Positions 26,995 through 37,900 of a DNA stretch of 51,607 bases are shown one piece after another. The notes beneath the pieces were generated by a model that was given only the letters and a program-made list of their open reading frames with translations, was not told where the DNA came from and made no database searches. The DNA is taken from assembly GCA_033557835.1 (NCBI GenBank), contig JAWQRO010000163.1, forward strand, positions 1-51,607, given 5' to 3'. Origin of the DNA: Helochares maculicollis. Lineage: Eukaryota; Arthropoda; Insecta; Coleoptera; Hydrophilidae. A program made the translations under genes and the position numbers. Numbering within the stretch: the first letter of the stretch is position 1; the number at the start of each line of letters is the position of its first letter.

Positions 26995-27131
26995 CGTTCG
27001 TTGGTCTTGTGCCTGATTCGCCAGTCCTTGATCCGTATGTTCTCGTATATCATTCCAAGTGGAGTGAAGAGGAGGTCATGAAAGTCCTCGAAATCTTTCC
27101 GTTTTAGGGTCCCGAAATCCTTTTTGGTCAG
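26995..27131 (-). CDS. candidate exon of an unrecognised gene
   Basis: On the minus strand the block begins after an acceptor-like 'taatgcctcag' and ends at a weak donor-like 'ggtaca' near 26995. It encodes about 45 residues in one frame only: the other two frames hit stops early. The peptide is charged and globular-looking (LTKKDFGTLKRKDFEDFHDL near the start, IYENIRIKDWRIRHKTNE near the end). Third codon positions are mostly G or C, unlike the surrounding DNA and unlike the SGT exons. An in-frame ATG sits 9 bases before the proposed acceptor, so it could instead be a first coding exon from 27140. No family was recognised and no partner exon was found. It could also be a fragment of a recently arrived element. 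Confidence 0.4.
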
Positions 27132-27390
27132 CTGAGGCATTATATAGACTAAACACAGTTTTAAGTATTTTCTAGTATTTTTTGAATAGACGTAACAGTA
27201 TAGAGAGAGTAAAGATAAATTTTAGCTCGATTTGAGTAACGCAAAACATAGTCCGTTGCCTATAAAATCCGCAGCAAATATTTGTCACATATACTATATT
27301 TGTATGGGAGTCTAGTGCAACCATTCTATGTTGTTTCGTTGCTTAATTCGATATCAATAACTTAATCTCGGGTAAAATGTAGGTTAATGC

Positions 27391-27570
27391 ACCCCGAATT
27401 AGGCTATTCCCAATTTACTTACCCCCAACTTTATTTTTCGCAATTTCGTCGTTCGAAATTGAGTTGTTCGCAATTGAGTTGTTCGCCATTTAGTTGTAGG
27501 CAATTGAGCTATCCCAAATTTAGTCATTCCCAATATGCCTCATTCCGCGCTATCCCACTTTCCTAACACC
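27391..27570. repeat. 15-bp-period minisatellite, ~12 units
   Basis: Cut every 15 bases from 27391, the sequence aligns as about twelve diverged units with consensus close to 'gttcgcaattgagtt'. The best three are consecutive at 27451, 27466 and 27481. Units further out decay ('attcccaatttactt' at 27406, 'attcccaatatgcct' at 27526) but stay in register with no insertions or deletions over at least 150 bases. Confidence 0.9.
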
Positions 27571-27579
27571 GATTCATTC

Positions 27580-30500
27580 TTCCCCATTTCGGCATCCCGC
27601 GCCAGAAAAAAATGTACAAACAAACACAATCGAACAAGGCGCATTTTCCCAAAAATAACCTGGAAGACGTGGGCTAAAAAGGTAAGCAACCTGTGGTTCT
27701 GACCGTGAACTACATGACGCTGTTCTCTGACAAACTTAAAATTACCTAAAACTTAAAACAAATAATTAGGCAATGACCGAAAATTAATGTCGTGTGAAAT
27801 AATGTAATGTATTTTTTAAAAATAAGTACAAAGGAACCCTGAAGGTCGTACATTCGAACACACGTCGAATAAAAATCTCGCGATTTTAATGACCCCTTGC
27901 GTTTATTATTAGAATCAGGACGCAGATGCATTAAAAACACATTTTTCAATGTACTTTTGAATACCCTCCGTTAAATAATAAATCTTACTGAGAATTCTTG
28001 AATCAAGGGTAAATCGCGGTGAATTTCCATAAAAAAGATCGCATGACCATATATAAGCCGACTTGGGTAGACTTAGGACAAAGAGAAACAACTGAGCTGT
28101 TGGTGCTCAACTGCAGCTACACAAATTTTCGTTGAATAATATGGTGCAAAGCTTTAATATTCATAATGGAATTCTTTGTTTTAAGCCGAATTTATCACTA
28201 GGTAATTCATGCCAAATTTATTTTGTGATGCCCTACTTCATTTAGTCCAAAGTAGCATTCCAAATCATTTGTTGGCAAAGTTAACCCGCCTCCAGAGGAA
28301 ACAATCTTGCTGGACAAGCAATGAAAGTTGAGGTAAATTCGACCAGTAAACCAAATAAATACTATCAACGAAACAGGCATGTCGAAAAGATAACCAAAAC
28401 TAAATGTTTTGACTAAACAGGTAGTTAAATACCTTCATTCCAAGAAAAATTGATAACTTATCACCAGAAATGTAATGGAGTTACATAACAAATCGATATA
28501 ATGTAATAACTCGCTAAGATAATACAGTTCAAAATTGACCTCAGTGTTAATGGAAAAAACCCAATCAGACTGGGTTAACCAAAGATACTTCATTGACTTA
28601 GATTTGTTTGAGCATTTTCAAGTTTTGTAGTTCTTTGCCCCATCAATGTTGTTTAAAATATGTACCATTCAAAGACTATGGCTCGTTGGCTACGCCACCT
28701 CTCTCGTCAATACCGTGTATTTTTTCTCTCTCAAACAACATACAAACAAACAACTATGCCCAAACTATCAAATCCTACATGGATAAAATCAGAGATTCTC
28801 CTAATTTTGAGCTAATGTAGCAATTGTATCAAACAAATAAAGATAATAAAAAACAGAAATTAAGCGTGAACAATGTAAGAACGTCGTTTTCTCCAGACAA
28901 CCTGCCATGACAATGTTTATGGTTGTCCAGCTATTAACCAATACACTGAGATATTGGCTTCTACTTTTAATATATTTAGAAGCACATTCTTTGGTATGCC
29001 TATTGCTTTAGCAATTTATGCCAATGCTTACCAATTTAAGCCGATTGCATACCAAATTTGTTGTTACATTTTAATAATCTTTATAAAATGGCCATCAATA
29101 GAAAATTAAGCAAGATCAATAAAACTTGTCACGGTTTTTTAAAAATTAAACATGAGTAAATTGGCCGTCTTACAGTAACACAGACATTACAGAACATCAA
29201 ATGAAACAACAGATAAATAAGACAATTAATAGTCACAAAAGGCAAAAGACAAAAAATTATTTAAAATGCAGCAGAAGACAAATTTAATTTCTAAGTTGAA
29301 TGTTTTGGTGTTCATATATTAATTTACATTGAGATTTCAAGAAGAAGCAAACTCCAAACACTAAACTGGTAGGAATGGCGTTTCCTCCAATCACAGCTGA
29401 CTTACAGTTACTCATACTGCAAAACATGAAATGCTGACTATACTGTTATGTATGCTTATTGTCTATATTTACACTAAAAGGTACCCTTGACTTAAAAAAA
29501 TAATAAAAGATCACATCTAGTGTGAGATAAACCTGTTAACTAAAACCCATATCTAATAAACATATGGTTTTATATGAAATTTTTCATGGATATCCATGTT
29601 TCCATGGTCATATTGCAAGTAGGCAGCTATTGTAGCGTTATTTACCTAAATGAACAGCTATCTACATTCCAATGCTTCCAAGTGCAAAATAGATTTTGTT
29701 TAAAAAAGCTATCTACCAATATTTACCACGTAACTGCCAAGCAAAGTTGAATCATCCTTAATACTGTACTACCTTTTTACTTAATTAAAATTCCTACTTT
29801 AGTCACTAGTCAGTGGCTGAACATTAAAGCCAAATTAAAAATGAAAACAATTCCTTCATTTTAAAATGTTCACGGCCCCAGGATGAAATCAAAACTGACT
29901 AACGATATTCGCTATTGCTACAGCTTTTCTCCATTCTGTACCAATCCAACATTAATTACTCATAGACTAACACTTATAATGTCATTTTTAAAGCGGTGTG
30001 ACTGTCAAAGTCCTAAGCGCCGATAAAAACAAACATTTTATTAATCATTCTTTTAAAATCATACTAAAATCTTGGGGCAAAAACCAACCAATTTCTGCTG
30101 CTACAAATGTGATCTTGTACAATTCCCAACGTTACAAAAATCTCGTTTCCCATTTACCCTCCCATTTTTTCAAAATTTTTAAGATACACCAGTTCATCAA
30201 TTTTCTGGTCCTTGCACTTTCCTGGCGTCTGAACCAAAAATACTGTTCAGTAAACTACATCAAAAAATACACTTCGCTAAAGCACTGCTGCTAATTTTAG
30301 AGCATCAAACCGTACATCTGAAATGATGCAATTTTGTGCATATTCTTCGAGCTATACAATGGTAATGTTAAAAGCAACCTGTTTCTGTAAAATAAATGTT
30401 TTGCTGTTATACGAGCTGCTTCTTCAATAAGTCATTAAAGAGAACTTAACACAAGAATATGGGTTTTAAAAACTCCAATAAATCAACTTCAGACATTGGT

Positions 30501-31520
30501 GCATTTGAAAACGTATTTCTCACTTAAGCCAACTAAGATTTAATATGTTATTGTAAAACAAGCCCTCGGGCAGAATTTTTTAGCCCACGAAAGCGTATAG
30601 CCAACGTGTTTTTTTCTTTCATCCATAAAATAATTCACAATGAATTAAATTTCTAGCACATTTCTTATATAATGATATAGTGTCACCTCTAACTTAATTT
30701 CGAGTTACAGTTTTCGTGCCAGTCTGACTTCCATACATTTTGTTTACAACTAGATAAATAATTGAGGCAACGAGCAATTAAATGGTAAAAGAAATTATTA
30801 GCAAGGCAACATAGGATAAACAGATATAAAAACAACACAATAGTTTGGTGATTACCCTAGAAGATTCAAAGCGGCCATTTAGGAGCCAAGCTTATGAAAT
30901 ACAAACACAAATATGACACTTTGATATAATTATTGTGTTTAAGACAGTCAGAATAGATCATTCAATGCATACTTAGTTTGATATCTCTATAGTTTCTCTT
31001 AATAAAGTTGGGCCACTAAGAAAAATGAAATCACTTTCAAAATCAAAATCAAAAAACATGTAGTTGATTTAGGAATTGCTTTCATTGTTATTCCAAATAA
31101 AATTTAGATTATTATTATACTAAACAATAGATTATTTATGGGACAATGAAATAAACATGATATTTCATGTATTGTTATTATCAAGGAGTGCTGTCCGATC
31201 AGGGTGGTATATTGGTAGGATATGGTAAAACTTACTATCAATAATAATATAGAAAGCTTAGTTCAAAATCTTTTATGGATTAAGGTTTTATGATACACTT
31301 TTCTTCCTATAATCTTTTGATTACTTTCTAAGCCTTTACTATACTTCATTTCTTGTAGTGGCTCAACTTAGTTGGAAGAAACTAATACAACGTATTATCA
31401 AGAAAAGCAAACAGTATAAACGATCAATTTTCTATCATAATTTTTATTTTTCTAAATACTTCGACATTATTCCAAAAGTATATACTGTATGATAAACATG
31501 TCACATGAGAAAAAGTATCA
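27580..31520. other. AT-rich stretch without a recognisable gene
   Basis: No coding region could be supported. A 98-codon + frame at 29998-30294 looks like chance (A/T-rich codons, no domain). 'catatataagc' near 28048 resembles a TATA box and an ATG in fair context follows near 28141, with 20 codons before a possible GTAATT donor, but nothing downstream supports a gene. Confidence 0.45.
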
Positions 31521-31529
31521 AACCAGTAG

Positions 31530-31655
31530 CTCAGTGTCAATGAAATCAGAAGAAATGTCAAACAAATCAGCAGAAATGTCAAACAAACCAGCAGAAATGT
31601 CAAACAAAGAGCGAAAAAGTCAAACAAGTGTGCAAAAGTGTCAACAAAACACTGC
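31530..31655. repeat. 21-bp minisatellite, 5-6 units
   Basis: Three near-perfect 21-base units ('agaaatgtcaaacaaa' plus five variable bases) start at 31551, 31572 and 31593. Decayed units follow at 31614 and 31635, and a partial one precedes. Because 21 is a multiple of three, the + strand reads as repeated EMSNK(S/P)A within a 71-codon frame and the minus strand as a hydrophobic LTFLL repeat. Neither frame has other evidence of being coding. Confidence 0.85.
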
Positions 31656-31695
31656 AAGTGCTTTCATCAGTACTGGTCTCAGAATTGTCTTCCAA

Positions 31696-32211
31696 TTAGG
31701 GTAACCACCTTACTATTGTCCTCGAAAAAATTACCTCTTGCGTCAATTCTATGCCTACATCTTCTGGCAAAGCAGCACCTTCTGTATTTTCATTGTTTAC
31801 AGTGACATTTTCCACAGCTGGTGGTTGGGCAGGGGGAATTTCTGGGGCTGGATCGGCATTGGCATGGGTCACCCCATTTGCTGTCCTCTCCACATTCAGC
31901 AAATAGGCTGTGATATTGTGGGGCTCAGGCTGTACTCGATTGTAGCGGCCTAACGAATTCAAGTCTGCAAACACTTCTCGTTCGTAGTTGAGCAGCACAG
32001 AATCAAGACTCTTTGGGTGAACGTAATAGCTTCGTAGGACACTCGTACCAAAGGAACGCCAACTCGTTCCATTACTCAAGTCCAAATCCAAATTATTAAC
32101 CGTATTATATAAGTCATTTTCGAAATATGATTCGGGGTACACTCGCAGAAGGCTTAAAATCAAAGCCAACTGCAGCAATTCGTCTCTATACACTTTCTTA
32201 AGACTCAACAT
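31696..32211 (-). CDS. unrecognised 171-codon open reading frame
   Basis: This is the longest intact reading frame in the window. It starts with ATG (MLSLKKVYRDELLQLALIL) and contains a probable globular part to about residue 100, with an early hydrophobic amphipathic stretch (residues 12-24). An Asn/Pro/Glu-rich low-complexity tail follows (PAPEIPPAQPPA near residue 122, then VNNENTEG). A good splice donor (GAG|GTAATT) lies at 31735/31734 in phase 0, so the true exon may be 31735-32211 (159 codons), with the last 12 residues being intron read-through. No acceptor within the next few hundred bases gives a convincing continuation. Upstream 'gcttaaataagg' near 32264 could be part of a promoter. 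Length, balanced composition and low stop frequency favour a real gene. The family was not recognised and no function is offered. Confidence 0.6.
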   Translation of the reverse strand: MLSLKKVYRDELLQLALILSLLRVYPESYFENDLYNTVNNLDLDLSNGTSWRSFGTSVLRSYYVHPKSLDSVLLNYEREVFADLNSLGRYNRVQPEPHNITAYLLNVERTANGVTHANADPAPEIPPAQPPAVENVTVNNENTEGAALPEDVGIELTQEVIFSRTIVRWLP

Positions 32212-32633
32212 TGTTTATTGTTGTGTAATGCCAGATGACAGTTGTTGCACTTAACCTTATTTAAGCAGAGTTTTTTTGTGATTTTATTTTTTTTTCAATA
32301 CGTGTCATAAACGAACCTTGGTTTAGCAAAAAGCATCGTAATCACATAGAAGTCCCACATTTAAATTGGACGTCAGCAAACAAGTTTTACGTCTTATTAA
32401 AATACATGGTAAACAGAAACAGTCCCATAACAATTGACAAGGAGCCGGTCTGTCAAAACGTGACAAAACTTCTGAGGAAACTAGAGGACGTTCGTATTGG
32501 ATTCACTTATCTTATAGGTTATTGTTCACACGGAGACACGCACCAATTAATAGAAAAGATGTTTATGGTCACCACTCATTATTATTACCACCTTTTGCTT
32601 ATAAAGTTAAATGAGTCAACATCAACACAGAAG

Positions 32634-33053
32634 TTAGCAAGTAATTTCTGTTTGAACGATGTTGCGCACGAGAACTTGGCTTAGAGTGGGGTCTATTGGA
32701 AGGGTATCACCCGAGTTAGGCAGAGACGAAGCGATGAGAATTGTGTGCGTTTCGCGGGGTCTGTGTCCCGTCTCCGTGCAGTAAATACAATCGTCTGTGT
32801 AGATGCTCCTGCTCTCCACCAATAATAGATGACAAAGAACCTAAATTTGATGTGGCCCCAAACGTTTCGTCTTTGTTTTGTTCTTGGATGCAATAATAAG
32901 GAATAAATTGCGTTCATTGGGAAAATGCGGGTAGCCAGCTTGAATCAGATGATAAGGCCACGTGTACGTTTTGTATTTACAGAAACGGTAGTCAATTATC
33001 ATAATTGAAAAGTACCCATGACTCACCGCAACAACTTCGGATTTTAATAACAT
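32634..33053 (-). CDS. candidate two-exon gene, small possibly secreted protein
   Basis: Exon 1 (33053-33027) encodes MLLKSEVVA, ending at a strong donor GCG|GTGAGT. After a 186-base intron, an acceptor (caaatttag|G) at 32841 joins in phase 0 to exon 2 (32840-32634), which encodes 68 residues and a stop. The in-frame stop just before exon 2 (TAG) is made by the acceptor itself, so the open frame begins exactly at the splice site. The joined N-terminus (VVAVLCHLLLVES) looks like a signal peptide, and a small Cys cluster (DDCIYC) follows the likely cleavage region, with a last Cys at the C-terminus. The ATG context (ccaaaATG) is good. The acceptor has a weak pyrimidine tract, and the family is unknown, so this may be a chance arrangement or a truncated model. 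Confidence 0.35.
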
Positions 33054-33059
33054 TTTGGA

Positions 33060-34090
33060 AAGTAACAGCTCAAATTATGCGCGCTTGTTGGGATAAGTTT
33101 TGGCGTTGGTAGCAACCCTTCAAGTGTAACGTATTGCACCCCGTAACTCAGAGCATTTTTGGTAATTCATGTCTTAAATAGTAGTCAATATTAGTACAGA
33201 TGGAGAATACATCAACAAATATCGGGGGTATTTCTATAAAACAAAACTTAGCCAGCCTTAACATATAATAATATTCTTCACATTTTCAGGGCCTCTGAAC
33301 CGCTTGAGATGTAATGAGGAAATTTGGTATACCACTATAATCGCAAAATCGTATATTTTTGTCAACATTTGAGACATATCTGACCATCGAAAGTCCCTGC
33401 TTAGCTACACAGTTTTAATATTCTTTCAAGCAAACTAGCCGTTAAAATATACTTATCGAGTTGAAATTTCGCATAAGCTTGAATTACCAAAAGACCACAG
33501 CATATACAAAATTTCATCGTATTCGAAGCTTGGGAAGTACTATTTTTTAATTTTGAAAATTAATTTTCAATAATGCGTTAGAATAAAAACCAAAAATATT
33601 ACAAAAATGCTTAAGGTGTAAAATTGGCTCTAGCCAGTAGGTCTATGTAAATCAGAAATCCAGAAGTGGCACATAACTAGCATAAATAATTTCGTAGATT
33701 ATAAACTTTCAGGGTTTATTTTTTTCTATATACTTTGATTTTTCAACAGTTTATTAAATTTTACAAAATTTATTATCATTGTTAGTTTTTAAGGTCTTTA
33801 ATCGTAAATTTTGGCTGAAATTCATGTACATAAATCATTTTGACTGCATTCCCAGATCAATTACTACACCTTTCTTGGTTAAACAATTTTCGTTTTCCAA
33901 AAATTATTTCTGAGTTTTTAAATAAATATGACAAAAGACCCTCACACGATTTGTATTTGATATTTTTAGAATTGCGTTGTTTGCTTTCTACTACTCCAAG
34001 ATTTAGACGATTTATGTAGTTTTGGTTAAATTTTCAACATTTATTTTATGTGATTAAGAATTTATTTCTAGTACCATCATAGACATCGCT
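33060..34090. other. AT-rich stretch, nothing recognised
   Basis: No open frame, repeat or splice pair worth naming was seen. Confidence 0.5.
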
Positions 34091-34109
34091 ACGGATTTTT
34101 ATTTAATAA

Positions 34110-35015
34110 CAAAATAATGTAATGCCTGGAAAACGCTCCTCGTGTGGGAGTTAGGAAGTGGTTTTGTAGAAATTCTGATGCCTCAAAATCGGTTACAAAA
34201 TAGAAAAGTAATTTCATTTTCAAAATGGAAGAGCTATAGAATTGTGAATACTTATTTAAAATTAGGGAAGGAACAATAATTTTTTATTGTTAAAAAATTT
34301 CTTTGTCAAAAATCTCAAAACAAAAGAAAATCGTTATAGATTCTCATTTCAGAACAAAATAATACGTATTAAGAAACAGCTAGAATTGTAATAGTAATAT
34401 TTATTCAAAATGGGGTACTGGATCGATAATTGCTTAGTGTTATCAAACTGTCTCTAGATCTAAAATCTCTCATGATACACAAAAGAAAATCGTTATAGAT
34501 TCTCATTTCAGAAAAAAATAATAGAATATGCAACTTGTGCAGGCGTTGAAGAGAGGATTTGCAGAAATGCTAATGCCTCATAATCGGTTGATGCTACAGT
34601 TTAAAAAATTGAAAATCAATTTCGATTTCAAAACTGAAAAGTTATGTAATTGTGAATATTTGTTTAAAATGGGGAAGGAACAATAATTGTTAATTGTTAA
34701 GAAAATTTCTCTAGGTCTAAAATTTCTCATTGTAGACAAAAGAAAATCGCTTTGGATTTTCATTTTAAAACAAAATAATGCGTATTAAGTAAGTAAGTAA
34801 GTGCCCAGAAAATGCAACTCATAAGAGAGTTAAGGAGTGGTTTTGTAGAAACTTTGATGCCTCTAAACCAGTTGATGTTCTAGGTTAAAAATTCAAAATC
34901 AAATGTTACTTCAAAATTGAAGATTTATAGAAATGTGATTATATAAGAAAAACAAAAATTGTTTATTATTATAAAAGTGCTTCAAGGCCTAAAATCCCTC
35001 ATTAACAACAAAAGA
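34110..35015. repeat. diverged tandem repeat, 3 full and 1 partial unit
   Basis: Units share 'ggttttgtagaaa' or 'ggatttgcagaaa', then 'tgcctca(a/t)aatcggtt' (near 34179, 34573 and, diverged, 34858), then 'aaggaacaataatt', 'aggtctaaaat(t/c)' and 'acaaaagaaaatcg'. The closing motif occurs four times (near 34320, 34480, 34738 and 35008), so a half-length unit sits at about 34400-34500. Spacing ranges from about 150 to 390 bases. Confidence 0.85.
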
Positions 35016-35367
35016 AAATTAGTGCTTCAGGGGATGAATCTTAGGTTTTTGAACTACTAGATGAATTGTTAGAGGTCCCAATAACTTATTTTTAATTATT
35101 CCACGAATGTACGTGTGAAAACTTTAACATAGGAAATTGACATAGTTTGGCTCTCGTGAATTAGAAAAAAATATACAAAAAGTGCGCGATACTCCTAGGT
35201 GGGAACTTCTTTTCTGTTTGTAAAATTTATGCAAGCGAAGCTGCAAGCAATTGTTTTAAATAAATATAAATTTACAAGTATTCGACTTTTCTTGACTTTA
35301 AACATTAGTGCATAGCTACAGTTAGTTTCCCTCAAGATAGCAAAAAAGCAAATAGTCTGTATTTCAG

Positions 35368-35498
35368 GTTTCACTCACCAGGAAGTTTTAGAAAAAAACT
35401 TGTACGTCCTACCAGCCACTTTCGAAAAAACACAAAAGAGACGCCCAAGGATTATAAACGATTTACAGAACACTACTCAGACAATATCGTGTAATTAA
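35368..35498 (+). CDS. candidate terminal exon, gene unknown
   Basis: A good acceptor (gtctgtatttcag|G) is followed by about 125 bases open in two overlapping frames. One frame gives FHSPGSFRKK... and stops at 35494; the other gives FTHQEVLEKNLYVLPATFEK... and stops at 35498. The second reads more like a normal protein, ending in a basic, Gln/Asn/Thr-rich tail. No upstream exon could be paired. On the opposite strand a donor-like CTG|GTGAGT lies at 35372-35379, so the exon could be on the other strand or the signals may be chance. Confidence 0.25.
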
Positions 35499-35499
35499 G

Positions 35500-36465
35500 T
35501 GTCGGTGATAATTAATATATATTTAATGTGTAAACTACTAAACAGCAGAGGTATTGGACTTTCTAACCTGTTCAAATGTTGAATTTAACGATATTAATCA
35601 CAATATGCTCATCTTTTCTATTAAATATATTATGGCTAAAATTAATTGTCTGAAAACGTTTTAAAATATCTTCTTGATTCCACTGCTAATCATTGCATTT
35701 TTGGCTATAAACACATTTGAATTAAATTATAAGTAAAAATATTGCATTATATAACTACTTAATGTAGTTGACTAAAGATTCATTATTTTAGAAGTTTCAA
35801 AGGTTTTCACAAACATAATGTTGTCAAAAATTACATGCTACAACTGTATGTGAGTGCACGAAAGGTCAGCTGAAATATAATTGCTATTCTCTTGAACTAC
35901 ACTAATGCTAACACATGTACTACATAATATACAAAATTCTACAATCTTACAAATCATTTATTTCTGAGTCAAGTTTAAATTTTGTAACTCGATCACGACT
36001 TGGTTCATCTATAGTAGCACCAATCAATTACTGGATTGCTGATCAATTTTAAAACTGTTGACTTATTAAGAATTAAGATATGGGATAGATTAAATAAATT
36101 AACATAGTTCATGAAGTACTGTTTTCTTTTTTCACAACCGAAAATTCTCTCGATTAAAAAACAGCACATTAGATTACAAATATAAATATCAAAGCCATGC
36201 GTTTCCCATTTTAAAATAAAGTGATTATGGAATCACATACTTTAATATCACACAAATCGAGTGTACTTATGTTGAAATGCGATAAACTTGCGCATTGCCC
36301 CGGTAGATGAAAATAACTTCGCAGATTGAACTTCGCACTCCCCGAACCACTTTTGAATTGAATCATTTGCTAACAGCCCCATGAGTTTAAAAGCGCCTTT
36401 GCGGTAATTAAAGCTTGAAATCTAAGTTACATAATTCAAGTTTGAATAAATGTGAAAGAAATACT
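35500..36465. other. AT-rich stretch, nothing recognised
   Basis: No supported gene, repeat or RNA was found. Confidence 0.5.
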
Positions 36466-36468
36466 TAC

Positions 36469-36578
36469 TTCGATGACTTTCTGTTCTTCGAAACACAAGG
36501 CGTAAGTTGTATACTTGCGGTGTCGCAAAACATACAGCATCTTTATGGCCCAAACAGAACACTTTCCCAAAAGTTTTC
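36469..36578 (-). CDS. candidate (first?) exon of an unrecognised gene
   Basis: On the minus strand an acceptor-like 'tttttttattatttag|G' is followed by 110 bases and a strong donor GAA|GTAAGTATT. Inside, an ATG at 36540 opens 24 codons (MLYVLRHRKYTTYALCFEEQ and four more) that run in phase 0 to the donor, so it could be a first coding exon. A second frame is also open across the whole block (KTFGKVFCLGHKDAVCFATP...). A donor-like AATAT|GTGAGTG lies 33 bases upstream of the acceptor; that intron would be unusually short. No downstream partner exon was identified. Splice signals are stronger than average for this window, but coding is not shown. Confidence 0.35.
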
Positions 36579-36722
36579 CTAAATAATAAAAAAATCCGAA
36601 GAATCACTCACATATTCACGTTGCGAAACCCGAACGCACAGGAACGATGCATTTTATTATGAGGTGGACAAAAACTAAAATTATTTTTTAAGTTAAAATG
36701 TCCAGACCAAGAGTAAGTACAA

Positions 36723-36756
36723 TGACGTCACGCACGGTTGTGTATATAGTATATAA
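36723..36756. promoter_or_regulatory. possible promoter: CRE palindrome plus TATA-like run
   Basis: TGACGTCA (36723-36730) is a perfect consensus for CREB/ATF-type factors. 'tatatagtatataaa' follows within 15 bases. It lies about 145 bases upstream of the exon-like block at 36578 on the minus strand and could serve either direction. No transcript evidence is available. Confidence 0.3.
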
Positions 36757-37833
36757 ACAACGTAACATGGCACCGAGGTAATTTTTAATGTGGCCTTTGG
36801 CCTTAAGTTTCATTTAAATTTCTTATTACTAGAATAAATACACTGTTTTAAAACTATTTTCATATTCATACGGCGGTAAGAGTCGTTGAAAAATTATTTT
36901 TGTTCGTTTGTTCACCGCTCTTTCTACTCCTATTTTGCAAGTAAAATCCAAATTTGTAAATTTATGGAGGGATTATTTTTTGCATACTCTGCTGGAGGTA
37001 TAGGTGGTTTTACATGAAGCTAATCAGGATTTACAAAGAGCTGTCTAAATGTCGTTACGTTTTAGCGGTCAGTATGAAATCGTTAGAACAACAGTGAGTT
37101 GGAATAATAAGGAAAGTGCTGTGAAAATAGGTCTTGTCTATAAAGAAAACTTGTTCTTCTTGTTTTTAATTATGAACAGCTGATTAAAATTGATAATTCT
37201 ATTTTAATGTTTTGTTAATCTTTATAACTTTTTTCTAATTTTGTTTTGGCCAGATTTAGGTTTGTAACTGATATTTAAAGACATTTACATGTATGTTGAT
37301 ATAAAAGAAACTAAGGAATATTTCGGTTGGTTATCCCAGGGTTGACCCTTTGGGTTGACCCGTAGATTATATAAAGCCATTGAGTAATAAAGTTCCCACG
37401 GAAAAGAGTTCACTCAATGCCATAGATAGGGCGAGTGCGATTCTATGGCGTAAGCATAGATATTAACAGATTCGAAAAGTATTTTTCAATTTATAATAGC
37501 TGCGCAATGGAGCCTCTCGTTTTCTGGTTAACGTCCTGACTGGATGAGTCATTTTATACAAAAATGTTTAGCTGTCTAATATTAAATACATTTAAAAAAA
37601 GTAAATTCCGCTGGCTGTCAACAAAGCTGATACTTGGCAACACTGGGAGCTAAAAACCAAAGTCTCTAAAGAGCAGTATTAGATCTATTACCAGTTATAT
37701 AAGAGTGAGACCAATTATATAATTTTTTTTATACAGTGTATATGTGCATGTTGTCTAGAGGGCGCACCATTGATTGTCGAATGAAATACGACAGTGTAAT
37801 CTAAAATCAGCAAAAAAGGTGATGATCACTCAC

Positions 37834-37900
37834 AGTTAGACTTGGATGGTACCATAGATACTGGAGAACCACCCGATTGAGCTCTCTTCCATTTGGACAT
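37834..37900 (-). CDS. candidate first coding exon, gene unknown
   Basis: On the minus strand an ATG in fair context (gttacaATGTCC) opens 22 codons (MSKWKRAQSGGSPVSMVPSK plus two) ending at a strong donor AACT|GTGAGTGATC in phase 1. Joining it directly to the exon-like block at 36578 would create a TGA at the junction, so the two do not belong together in that simple way. No other partner was found. Confidence 0.25.

Noticed and set aside
29998..30294. 98-codon + strand frame
   Set aside because: Lys/Asn/Phe-rich composition of AT-rich noncoding DNA, no recognisable motif, no splice or promoter support.
32406..32684. 92-codon + strand frame between two minus-strand candidates
   Set aside because: It partly overlaps the minus-strand exon 32634-32840, has no domain or good start context, and its Tyr/His/Leu composition looks like chance.
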